From positions 310,001 through 374,000 of the forward strand of contig JAPDRO010000026.1 in NCBI GenBank assembly GCA_030247885.1: a stretch of 64,000 nucleotides of DNA, in the 5' to 3' direction. The translations under genes and the position numbers were made by a program. This document shows positions 54,281-64,000 of this stretch, one piece after another. This stretch comes from Taxawa tesnikishii (nom. ined.) (lineage: Eukaryota; Ascomycota; Dothideomycetes; Dothideales). Positions within the stretch are counted from its first letter, which is position 1; each line of letters begins with the position of its first letter. The notes under the pieces are model-generated. The model saw nothing but the letters and a program-made list of their open reading frames with translations, was not told the origin of the DNA and did not search any database.

Positions 54281-55984
54281 CTACGAGGACGAGAAGACGA
54301 AGGTTGCGGTTCCCGAGGTGAGAGACACCTGTGAAATCATCAGCTACGTACAGTGCATGGAAGGTGGAGGATGACTTACCGTGCAGCCAGTGGTCGAACT
54401 GCATTGCTCGTAGTTGGCGCCACTGCAGTACTGTCCGTTGCTGTATCTGCAGGTACCGCTAATGCCGTCGCCCTCAATGGTGACAGTGAAGTCAAGCTTG
54501 GCAGTCGTGGTCGGGGCGTTCTGGAAGATGGACAACCAGGCGGCACCGTTGCTGTATCCAACACCAAGGTTGAGAGGAGCGTAGTTGCCCCATGGGTTAG
54601 ATGAGGAACCCCATTGGCAAGCATCCTCGACAGAGACGCCGGCTGGGTTAACGTAGTACTGAGCTGAGGTCGAACCACCCTGCCACTTGTAGTACTTCGC
54701 GGCGTCTGGGCAGGTGAGGTTGGTGGTTGCGCCTGGAAGGGCGTTTACTGGAACAGTCTCGCTCTCGGTACCTAGATATGAAAATCAGTATCGGAGACTC
54801 AAAGATATACCCTTTGTCGTTTTCCGTTCCATAGCCAAACTGGACAGAAGAAACTACGGCTGTAGAGCCATCCTCAAGTCCTTCAGATCTTGCCACACAT
54901 CCACTCGTCGCCGACTAATTTCACCAACACAGGAAACCCGCTGCGAGCGTCATGTCGCAGAACAGCACATGACTTCACGTCGCATCACTGCGGAGCAGGG
55001 CAGGGCAGAGCAGAGCAGAGCAGGCATAAGAAACAAATTAGCAAGAAAACGTACCTGGGTAATCAGTACGGCAGACAGCCGCGTTCTGGCTCATCTCGTT
55101 GCGGACAAGAACGTTGACCTTGTCAGTTCCCTTCATGCAGATGGTGTCGGAGAGGTCCGGGTTGGTCATGTGAAGCTTGCCGTTTTTGCAGAGAAGACCA
55201 CCGACGGACTGGCCGGTCTCACCCTGGGTAGTTGGCCACTGGGACTTCTGGTAGCCAGCTGGGCAGGCGTACGAGCAATAGGAGCCCTCAGTGCAGCAGT
55301 TGCCGCCAGAGCCGCAAGTGCTCTTGGTCACGGTGAGGATGTTGCCAAAGCCTCCGCGCTTAGAGAGGGAGCCGGGCTTCTGGATTCCGGTCCAGCCACC
55401 GAGGCCGATCCAGTCGACGGAGACGGCACCGTAGTCGGATGGGAACTCGGAGCAGTCGATCTCACCGTCTGGGAAGGGAGTATCGACACCGCTCGAAGAG
55501 CTGCTGTAGCTGCTGGCCTGGGAAACGTGCGCAACACTGGAGGAAGACGCGACGGCGCTGCTCGTGTAGGCAGCCAGGGTCGTGGTGGCTGGAGCCTGAG
55601 AGGAAGAAGACGACTCAACGCTGCTGGAGGAGCTAGTCGTTGGCGCAACGTAGACGGAGGGGACGAAGCAGTGGAGGTCACCGGGGTGGAGGCTGAGAGC
55701 GAAGTAGCTGAGGCCAAGTCGGAGGAGAAGACTGGGCCCTTGCCATCAGCCCAGACGAGAGTGCCGTTCTTGATGCCCTCCTTGACGTCGGTCTCGGTGA
55801 TGGTCTTGCCATTGAGCTCGTACATGACGACAGTTGGGCCAGGGACGCTGACGACGTCGCGCTCGACAGGCGTAGGGTTGTTACGGCGCTCATGGTGATG
55901 CTGGTGACGAGCGTGGTGGTTGTGAGGCTGGGCAGCGACCAGGCCGACGGCCGCGGTGAAGAGAGCGGCTTGGTGAAACTTCAT
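54281..55984 (-). CDS. SUN-family cell wall protein (Sun4/Uth1/Psu1 type, GH132)
   Basis: Secreted wall protein family linked to septation and wall remodelling. Starts MKFHQAALFTAAVGLVAAQP, a signal peptide, then a His-rich stretch (HNHHARHQHHHERR). After an acidic/Ser/Thr-rich linker, the SUN domain begins FPDGEIDCSEFPSDYGAVSV, followed by DWIGLGGWTGIQ, CGSGGNCCTEGSYCSYACPA, GYQKSQWPTTQGETGQSVGG, KVNVLVRNEMSQNAAVCRTD, and after a 283-base intron (54772-55054) ETVPVNALPGATTNLTCPDA, YYVNPAGVSVEDACQWGSSS and SGTCRYSNGQYCSGANY. A short last exon (54281-54328) ends the protein. The conserved Cys pattern is complete. A one-base loss between about 55640 and 55700 separates the linker from the domain. 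Confidence 0.92.
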
Positions 55985-58342
55985 TGTTTCGGTGTGTTTT
56001 TGCAGTAGATGCTGACGTGTTTGTCGTTTCAGACAGTGCGTGGGGTATCGCAGCGCAAGGGAACGTAGTTTATCGCGTGGATGCGCAAGGATGTGGACGA
56101 GATTGGTCGAAAGCGGCGCACACAATGGGCAGTGGCGACAGCGAGGCTCCTTTCAAGTGAGGTTCTTGGAGGCTGGTGAAAGCGCGAGGTCAGGGAATGA
56201 ACGAGTGTAGGGATGCGTTGTCTGTCGCGTGAGCTGTGGTGCGTGATTCCAAAGGAGTGAATAGAAGCGATCTGCTTCTGGTGGGTGGAACTGATGTGCT
56301 GGCGCGAAAAAGGTTGACGGTGACGGCGTCCGATCAGACTACAGCATCCGAAGAAGGACTTCAGCTGGGGTGAGGGTGGGCGGGAGGGTCGAGAGAAAGA
56401 AGTTCTTTCGTCAACAGAAAGGGAGCTCGGCCCGTGCGTCGTGGGCCAATCAAAGATGGACATGCACGGACGATCCAAAACATTCAAAGAAGCGCAAATT
56501 GCAAGCACACAAGCCTAGAACTACTAGGCCAAGCGCTTGATAGATGGCCTCCTATGAGCCCTTCTGTTGTGCTCTTTGTCACTTTCTACCTCCATGTCAC
56601 TGCGAACAAGCGCCTCGTCTCGATTGCAATCTGCGCATAGGGGCCGTGTCAATAGGCACTCGAAAGCCAGCGGGATGATGCAAGCCGCTTCAATCGAACT
56701 GTTCACAGCGAGGTGGCACCGCCAGACGTGTCTCTTCGGTTGAGTCTGGTGTCTTGGAGATCAAGCAACCGGGATCCGCGCTACAATTCAGAGACTAGGC
56801 CAGCCGGCTATTAAGGCAATTCCTCATAAGAGGGCATCTATGCCTGGGATGGAAGCAACAAGCGTTCGAGTTCGTGTGGAGAAGAACAGGGGTCTCTTTC
56901 CCAAAACGGTCTGTACCTGAGCCGGTGGCGTCAACGGCGGCAGGCAGCTCCAACACTGCCGCCAATCACCCTGCGGACTCCCCTGTGCAGATCGAGCCCG
57001 TTCCTGACGCTAGGAGTATTTTCTCTGCAATCACCCGAGACTATCAGCGGGATGCTGTCGAGCACTGCCTTTGCGGGCATGCGGTGCGCGACGTCGCTTC
57101 GCCATCATCTTTGCGTCGACCAGTGTTGCATTCTTCTGCGCATGCCAAGCCGCATCAACAAACACAGCCAAAACACAACGGCGTCAAATGAACGAAAACG
57201 TCACCTGGAATGAAGCAGAAAACCGATTACCCACAACTCTGACGAGAAACGGTTCAAACGGATGGGAACAGAAATCCACCCCTCAACGCCGATCGGGCCG
57301 GATAACCAATTTGCGAACGAACTCCTCCCCCAACGCCTGGGCCACTGCTAATTTCGAAGGATCAACTCGAAATTCAGGACGCGTGCCGCATCGCGTGGTA
57401 CGTCGCCTGAGCCTCGTCATCACCCAACCTCGACTCGTGAACGCACAACCTATAGTAATTCAACAAATACCATAACCGAGCACCCTGCCGTATTCTTCTC
57501 CGCGCATGGTAATCGACGTGTTTGTGTGCCGCCTTGACCGTTTCGTCGGAATCATATCAGGTACCTGCAGGCCGGCAATTTCACGCTTAGATTGGACGGT
57601 AAACGACTTTCGCCGGGTCCGGAAGTCACACATCGCACACGCAGGGTTCGGGACTTGCGACACGTTACTATCGATTGCTCAGCCCCTTCCTATGTAACAC
57701 AGAGCCCGGCGGTACACTGCACACGGCTCGATTCGGGATTTGGTTCGAGTTTGTTGAACACTGCAATTCTCGTTGTGGGAGGGCGGATAGCAGAGAGGTA
57801 TAGATCCACAGCATTCTGGCGTTCGACAGCATTCCAATAGTCACGGTGCTGGAGACACAGTGGACATGTGGAGCGCTTTATCGAGAGTTATCACGGTCCG
57901 CAGCCTCGATCATCCACATGGCGTTTGTAGGGTTACCGAAGACGGCGACTTCTGAGACAGGTGAGATGCCGTTCGGAGTTTCTTCTGTTCTTACGGCCCG
58001 CGCGTAGCCGGCACGTTCACCGATAGAGAAGACTTTTCAATGCGTCTGCCTTGCTGATAATCGCAGACCAGCAGTTGTGAATGACTTCAACAAAGGTGGC
58101 TATGAAGTAGTGTTTCGTGAGCTGTAAGGATTTTTCGCTTTTCTTTCTTTACACAGTCCCATGCATGATCACGTATAGGCCAACGTACAACTTGTCGAAG
58201 CAGTCTGCGCCAACCGCTGGGCGCCACGAGGCACAATGCGGACTCTTGCTGTCGATATGTGCGTCTCGCCGCGAACCTTTCAGCTTTGTGTCATCTGTCC
58301 AACCACGTGGTCCTTGCAAGGCGTTCAAGCTCCATACGTTTC
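55985..58342. other. Long region between SUN-family and Arp2 genes
   Basis: About 2.4 kb. The first part must hold the SUN-gene promoter and a long pyrimidine/purine-rich leader. Elsewhere there are open frames (for example 57071-57475 plus) without family resemblance. No RNA gene or long repeat seen. Confidence 0.35.
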
Positions 58343-59824
58343 TCATCTGGAGCCACCGAGCTTGTCCAAGGCGCGAACGCCCTGCTCTTCCCATTCCTGC
58401 TTCGACACCCACATGCTTTCCTTGTCCGCCATCTGTCCCACATTAGTGGTTACTCAGTTCAGGGGTCGGGTCGACGCCAACTCACAATGTTTGCAAGCAC
58501 AGCTCCACCAAGGAAGACCATGTGCCTTCTCCGTGGCGGATCTTCTATCCGCACCTTGAATTTCTGCCACGTTTGTTAGGTGCGTCTCCGAAAAGGTTGG
58601 AAGAAGGCTCAGCACTCACGTTGAGTCTTTCTGGGTTGCCCCCAACACCCTTGTGAGCCACAGCTGCTTGATCTCCTTCTCCAGCCGGCTTGGCAGGCCA
58701 GGGTACATGCTGCTGCCTCCGCTCAGAACGATCGCCTTGTACAAGCTCGATCTGACGTCGACATCTGCTGCTTGGATTGTGTTGAAAAGGAATTCCGCAA
58801 TGCCCGGTTGTTCCACGTCCACCAAGTGTGGCTGGAACAGGCACTCCGGTGCCTCAAATCTCTCTGATCCAACCCGTATGACGCGTCCGTCAGGCAGCGT
58901 GTAAGATTCCACCAGGACTGTAGTGTCCTCACTGAGCCGCTGATCCAGCGCAAGATCGTAGGAAACGTAGCAGAGCTTCTCCTTGATGGCGCGCACGGTT
59001 TCAAAATCCGCGGTCCGGTTGAGCGCGTAACCTCTCCGGAGCAGGAGGGAGATCAGGTTCCTTGTGACATCTCTTCCCGCAACATCCAGTCTCCGTGTCA
59101 GGTGGTTCAGGACCGTGCTCTCGTACACCGGGACAATGTGCGTGACACCGTCTCCACTGTCGACAACGACACCTGACGACAGCCCCTGCGCATACAGCGC
59201 AAGGACTGCTTGGATAGCGACGTAGACCCCACCAAAGTTGTAGCGCTCGAACATGACCTGAGCCATCTGTTCCCGGTTCTTGAGGGGGTTCATGGGCGGT
59301 TCCGTGAGCAGGATCTTGCGGCCGGTAGGGTCGATCTGCAGCTTCTCCGCGAATGTAAAGTCCCAGAGGTGCTGCATGTCATCCCAGCGTTTCACTATGC
59401 CGTTCTCCATCTACAATACGTCCCAGCTGTCAGTATGCGTTCGTGTGCCTATGAAGCTGATCTCGAGAGGCCGTACAGGGTACGTGATCTGGAGCATGGA
59501 CCGCGCCGCCGCTGCTTCATCACCACACATGATATCCTTGAGCTTGACATCTCCTGACGTCTGCTCTTCCGTTCGTAGAATGGGCCGGCCGACGATGGAG
59601 GGGAACTGGTGCTCTGGGAAGTTCTGTACGCGGCCATGGCGTTAGCACCCGCTGGAGTTCGATGCTTCGAGGGCAGGGTTGGCGGAGTACTGACCTGGCC
59701 GGCGTATCCGACCTTGAGGAAACCAGTTCCTCCATCGAGGACTGCGCGAGCTTCATCAGCCTACTGTACGGTGCGGTGAGAGCCGCGGGGCAGCAGGGGG
59801 CCTACCAATGGGTGCCTCAGCCAT
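58343..59824 (-). CDS. ARP2: Actin-related protein 2 (Arp2)
   Basis: Subunit of the Arp2/3 complex that nucleates branched actin. I read six or seven exons. The first (59806-59824) gives MAEAPI, the second (59695-59741) [16 protein letters not shown], the third starts at 59623 with [20 protein letters not shown] and ends in MLQITYP. The main exon begins [20 protein letters not shown] and contains [39 protein letters not shown] and [20 protein letters not shown]. The 3' exons read [20 protein letters not shown] and [22 protein letters not shown] run (58639-58643 on the minus strand) is one base short. With it, [10 protein letters not shown] joins KFKVR in phase; without it, the splice does not work. 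Confidence 0.95.
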
Positions 59825-61351
59825 CTTGATTAGGTGTCTGAGAGATTGTTATAGAGCAGAAGGGCTAGTAATTGAGCCGACAGCAAAGCGAGCCTGGAAA
59901 TGCTCAACTCGGCTCAATCGTGGGGTAGTTGTCCTCTCTACACGCGTGCGGTGGTTGTCGGGTTGACGTACATCTCAGAACGCCAAGGCTGATGCCTGCA
60001 CGGGCCATGGTCGCGAGAATAAAACTGCCACCGGCCTCCAGCTTCCTCCCTCTTTCTCTCTCATCTTGGTGCTCGGTAAGTGGGGGAGAGGCGCAACGCC
60101 TTGTCTACCTCTCTCTCTCTCTGTGTGTGTCCAGTCTGCTAACATGCTCTAGGGCATTACGCGTATCAGTGAGGATTCGTCCGAGACCGTGTTTTTGCTA
60201 GTTGAAAACTATCAACTGACTGCTCTTGTTGGTCTACGGATCGGCAAGGAATTTTTGGAATACAACGTCTCATGATGAGTACATCTTTTCATTGACTGTT
60301 CGGCCGTCTGAGCCGGAGGCCAACGAAGAGACCCATCACTGATCCACGAGTGGCTGCCGGCACGCGAACTGAAGACTGAAGCCATCATCCTGATACGAAA
60401 ACTTGCTCTGAAACGCGCCTACATGCGCACAGCAAGGAACGACCCCAAAACGACTCCGTCTACCGTTTGCGACACTACTACAAGCTCTTACCTCTCACAG
60501 CACCAGTCGTCAAGCTGTCGCGTATCCCACACGCTCTACAATATTATCCTCCGAGTGTCAAGGGAGTCAGCAAAGGTCCTGAGCAAGATGGAGGCTTGTA
60601 AGGATGAGGTCACCATGGACAGGGGAGAAAGAAAAAGAAGCTGTGAAGAACAATCGCATGAGCCTCGAGACCTGAAGCAGCTTGAACCAACAATCGATGA
60701 AACGCATGGGACGTCCGTACAAAGACCAGGTCTCTTCTGAAACAGCAATATGGGCGAGCAGCCAAGTATGGCCGGGGCTCCGAGATTGGGTTGATACTGT
60801 CAGCGGGTTCTCGACACAGCCGACCAGAAATGAATCGCTGATTGCTAACACACGTTGGCGGCCTATCGACACGAGCACTTGGAGACCGGGACAAGAGTAC
60901 ATGTACTACGTTATCCAAGGCGGTAAGCAGCAGTGAATGCACCACCATGATCGTGAGCGTTTGCGTCATGCAGGTTACGATCCGGTGAAAAGAGTGTTGG
61001 GAGCTTTCATGTCAGTTCCAGGCCAGCTCTTGCCTTTGAAGCGTTCAGAACCGACTGCTAGGATCGTATTTAGTCATACAAGGGGACGTCTTCCTATAAA
61101 AAATCTTAAGATACGTATATGAGAGACTCTCGAGAGTCGTACAATCCTCGAGAGTCGTACAATCCGCGATCATGCATGCGTATCAGGCTGTTCATCTTGT
61201 CGATGAGTTCGTACTCGAATGTATGATGCACGATGACCTCGCTGTTGTATGACATCACATACAGTCGAGACGTAGCAGTCAGAACCACATGAAACAACAA
61301 CAGAAAACTCAGTCTATCTTGTGCTTGTTGATTAAGGACAAACCATCCAAA
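59825..61351. other. Intergenic region upstream of Arp2 and GST genes
   Basis: About 1.5 kb between two start codons, head to head. Holds a CT/GT run near 60108-60129 and an 18-base tandem repeat (listed separately). No supported gene. Confidence 0.4.
61129..61164. repeat. Two tandem copies of an 18-base unit
   Basis: The unit CTCGAGAGTCGTACAATC occurs twice in direct contact at 61129-61146 and 61147-61164, about 190 bases before the GST start codon. Each contains the partial palindrome CTCGAG. It could be a paired binding site. Confidence 0.9.
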
Positions 61352-62178
61352 ATGAAGACTCTCACCCTTCACGCACACAACACCGGTCCAAACCCGTACA
61401 AGGTACACCTGTCCAAACCCAGAGTCTACTTGCATTGATCTGATCTTCAAGGTCGCCATTCTCCTCGAGGCACTGGACCTCCCGTACAACGTCAAGCTAT
61501 GGGAATTCGGCGATGCCGAGAACGGCGTCAAAGGGCCCGTATTCACCAAGATCAACGAGAACGGGTCAGCATGCGCCCACGTACCAGCCTCCGTTCGCCG
61601 TGCATCATTGACTGACACGCACGTGACAGCCGCGTGCCAGCGCTCGAGGACCCTAACACGGGCGTGGTTTCCTGGGAATCCGGCGCCGTGATCAACTACC
61701 TCATCCGCAATTACGACAAGGACAACAAGTACGGAGCCGGCAAGTCCGAGCAGGAAATCGTCGATTTCGAGAAGTGGACGTTCTTCTTGCTGTCTACGCT
61801 CGGTCCTATGACGGGCCAGACGAACTGGTATAGACACTACAACCCCTCCAAGGTACTGTAGAAGCGACGATCGATATATACGATTGCCACCGACTGATGT
61901 ACTTCAAAGAACGAGGATGCTCTGAACCGTTACGCAGAGCAGACATATCGATGCTACGATATCCTCGAGGGACAGTTGAAGAAGACGGATGGAAAGAGTG
62001 TGCTCGAGAAGGGCTACACGGCCGTTGATATCCACTTCTATCCTTGGGTGTACCAGCACGAGTATGCAGGGCTCCCAATTGACAAGTACCCCTGACGCAA
62101 AAGTGGCTAAAGAGCGTCGGGGAGAGGCCAGAGGTAAAGAAGGCGTATGAGAAGGTTCCTCACGGCGAGAAGGCGTGA
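61352..62178 (+). CDS. Glutathione S-transferase (Ure2/GstA-like)
   Basis: About 220 residues in four exons: 61352-61402, 61452-61564, 61630-61852 and 61910-62178, all phase-consistent. The N-terminal thioredoxin fold begins MKTLTLHAHNTGPNPYK, continues VAILLEALDLPYNVKLWEFG and has RVPALEDPNTGVVSWESGAV, the glutathione-binding cis-Pro and Glu-Ser motif. The helical C-domain has VDFEKWTFFLLSTLGPMTGQ, DALNRYAEQTYRCYDILEGQ and TAVDIHFYPWVYQHEYAGLP. A C run at 62089-62092 is one base short; past it the end KWLKSVGERPEVKKAYEKVP fits the family. Cytosolic detoxification is the likely role. The catalytic Tyr/Ser cannot be fixed by eye. Confidence 0.9.
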
Positions 62179-62393
62179 GCGTACAGATGCTGCCGGTTAT
62201 CGAACACGACGGAGCGTTTTTTTGGGTAGCTCGTTTCATCGCTTCTAGCTGTACATACCTGAACCCTGAAGGTTCTGGCAAAACTTCGGCACCAACGAAC
62301 GATGCCTTTTTCGGCTTCCATTCTCCCCTTTTCCTCAACACGGTCACTCCCGGTACAAAAACACCGCCCATGGCTGCACATTGGCAAAAGTGA

Positions 62394-62494
62394 TGGACTA
62401 GCCGCGAGTCGAACGCGGAACCTTCTCCATCTCAGTATCCACGCTTGAAAGCGCCAGATGCTAAGAAGATGTCATACCGCTAGACCACAAGCCC
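62394..62494 (-). tRNA. tRNA-Ala (AGC) with intron
   Basis: 101 bases. The acceptor is GGGCTTG paired to CTAGTCC with six of seven pairs. The D arm is GTC-loop-GAC with loop TAGCGGTAT. The anticodon stem TCTTC pairs with GGAGA and the loop TTAGCAT carries anticodon AGC. A 29-base intron follows the base 3' of the anticodon, the standard site. The T arm is CCGCG-TTCGACT-CGCGG, followed by discriminator A. The folded RNA without the intron is 72 bases. The D-loop and T-loop signatures fit RNA polymerase III boxes A and B. Decoding class rests on the anticodon only. Confidence 0.8.
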
Positions 62495-62731
62495 TTGTTG
62501 TAATCACGAGATTACATGTTCGTACATGACCCGTCGTATGGAACGGGGAGGAGCGACCCAGCAAGACGCCTTCATCTTCGGCTCTGGGTAGACTAGAGGC
62601 CCTTGTTGCTGGCTTCGAAAGATTGAACTGCGTGTGTTTGTCCGTTCATAACCAGACACATCAGCAGAGGTCGATGGAACAAGTAGTCCATCAGCAACGA
62701 AGCATCACCAGAATGCAGAGCCAGCAACAAG

Positions 62732-62821
62732 GACTTGCAGTCTAGCGGTATGACATCCTCTTAGCATCCGACGTTTCCAAGCGCATGCACTGAGATGAAA
62801 GAATCACGATTGACGGGTTGC
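62732..62821 (+). pseudogene. Diverged tRNA-like copy, inverted relative to the tRNA gene
   Basis: The plus strand repeats the tRNA-Ala gene with many changes: GGACTTG acceptor half, identical TAGCGGTAT D loop, identical TTAGCA anticodon loop part, and an intron-like segment of equal length. The T arm and 3' acceptor are destroyed, so no functional tRNA is expected. Most differences are transitions. Both copies share CAACAAGG just upstream. It probably arose by local duplication. Confidence 0.7.
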
Positions 62822-62880
62822 ATGAAACTGTTGTTGCACGAAGACGTGCTGTCGCGCTGCGTCCGCACTAGCAAAACATG

Positions 62881-64000
62881 TTAAGGATGGCGAAAGGAAA
62901 CCGTCCACGGAGTCCGGCCCGGTACCTGCGAAACATCACCAGAGCGGTCAATATCCAACACTTCGAGCTGACGAAAAGTATCCTGCCACAGCCCGTAGAA
63001 ACCCTCCTCACACCAATTCGAGTGCATCGCGAAATGCACCAGATAACGTCTCATATCTTCCCAAGACCGAACACCAATGTCCGTCATCACAACGACCAGC
63101 TGACTTACAAACCAGAATCGAAGGTCCGGATGACGGTGTGCGCTCGCGCCACCGATAGAGAGAAGCCATAGCAGAAGATCACTCGGTGGATTGCCGGTCA
63201 GGATGAGCTTTGCGAGAGACGATTTGAGCTCCACCGTGAGTCCTGTGATCATGAGGAACGGCGACGGGAAGTAGCCGGAGAACGGCACGAAGACGTGCAG
63301 CGCAGCGGCCATCCTGCAGACCAGTCCCGTCAGTGATGGATCGTCGTTTTGGTTGCGTGTTGACTGGAGCAAGCGCTCTAGGACTGATGTCACGTGGCTC
63401 AATACACTGAGAGCTTCTTCGGGCGAAGCGTATGTTGCTGTGGCCGTATACAGGGCGGACAATCGTTGCACTTCTGGTAACAACTCAGCGGTCACGTTGT
63501 CCACGTATTCGTGCAGGTTTAATTCCGAGCCATCGTGCGTAGAGAGGGTCGTCCTGTGGTACCATGTAGGCCGGTGGAATACATCTCCGAACTGAAGCGG
63601 CAACAGTTGCGGCTCGTTGATGCAGACCATTGCAACCCTGATATATTATCAGTACGGTGCAAGGAATGGTATGCTTCATCGTACGACCGGTACTCACCAG
63701 AAAACAATGTTAGATACGAGCGCGTTTTCTAGCCGGATCGAGTTCAAGCCGCCTCTGACAGCTACCATACGCTTCAGAGCCGACAAATGCAAACTCAGAG
63801 CTCGCACATCTCCACGTCCATGTTCGACCGCGGCCAGCAACGCTACAGACGCTATTGTTTGATCAGAGATGCCACCGTCGAATTGCATACGGGTCCTGAG
63901 TAAGCGAAGAGACTCCCCGAGCAATTTGCCAGAACGTGAAGGTCGGGCGAACTGTTGAAGTGCATCAAGATCCTGACTGCTGGCCAGCATTACAACATGA
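62881..64000 (-). CDS. Fungal-specific transcription factor, C-terminal part (5' end beyond window)
   Basis: Partial gene; the N-terminus, where a Zn2Cys6 cluster is expected, lies past 64000. What is seen resembles the middle and C-terminal region of fungal regulators annotated as fungal-specific transcription factor domain 2 (DUF3468). It includes DLDALQQFARPSRSGKLLGE, ISDQTIASVALLAAVEHGRG (family-type helix), SALKRMVAVRGGLNS, an intron near 63630-63695, then EVQRLSALYTATATYASPEE, LILTGNPPSDLLLWLLSIGG and RHPDLRFWFVSQLVVVMTDI, and RSWEDMRRYLVHFAMHSNWC near the end. Proteins with this architecture act as nuclear activators or repressors. Target unknown. The frame is intact over the visible part. 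Confidence 0.78.

Noticed and set aside
57071-57475. Plus-strand frame of 134 codons
   Set aside because: No family resemblance, no supporting splice sites, and poor composition.
4276-62178. Programmed frameshifting or stop read-through as the cause of the slips
   Set aside because: No slippery heptamer with downstream structure is common to the sites, and so many unrelated genes would not all use it. Missing bases in runs explain them more simply.

Overview
The window is nuclear DNA from a filamentous ascomycete (Pezizomycotina; Dothideomycetes is my best guess, not proven). The evidence is densely packed protein genes on both strands with short GT-AG introns of about 45-80 bases, and typical fungal families: SGF29, translin, Pmp3, a SUN-family wall protein, a rhodopsin-domain membrane protein, a HET-domain relic and a fungal-type transcription factor. 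There is also a fungal U2 snRNA and an intron-containing tRNA gene.

Layout. 0-15 kb is housekeeping: phosphomannose isomerase, SGF29, spermidine synthase, a small-molecule methyltransferase, the rRNA methyltransferase Bmt6, a coiled-coil protein and a SET-domain protein. 15-24 kb is sparser, with a rhodopsin-domain membrane protein, a C2H2 zinc-finger protein and an old-yellow-enzyme relative. 24-40 kb holds Pmp3, a DsbA-like oxidoreductase, a GPI-type wall protein, translin, U2 snRNA, a cysteine-rich unknown, NAD kinase, a CsbD-like stress protein, a HAD hydrolase and cytochrome c peroxidase. 40-45.7 kb is accessory: a dinucleotide repeat, a broken HET-domain gene carrying a 131-base hAT-type MITE, and a threonine-rich secreted protein. 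52-64 kb returns to general genes: cupin-like, SUN-family protein, Arp2, glutathione S-transferase, tRNA-Ala with a diverged copy, and a transcription factor cut by the window end.

The most unusual region is 45.9-51.9 kb. A bacterial-style molybdopterin oxidoreductase (nitrate reductase/formate dehydrogenase type) is divergently paired with an intronless stand-alone MoeA-type Mo-insertion gene, which is tail to tail with an intronless MobA-type guanylyltransferase gene. Textbook eukaryotic molybdenum enzymes use plain molybdopterin cofactor and do not need MobA. The trio therefore looks like a self-contained bis-MGD enzyme plus cofactor module, possibly acquired from bacteria.

Data quality. 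Eleven otherwise conserved genes contain 14 frame slips. All are losses of one base (one is two bases), and nearly all lie in a short homopolymer. I read these as assembly or sequencing errors rather than real gene decay, and give each gene its full extent.
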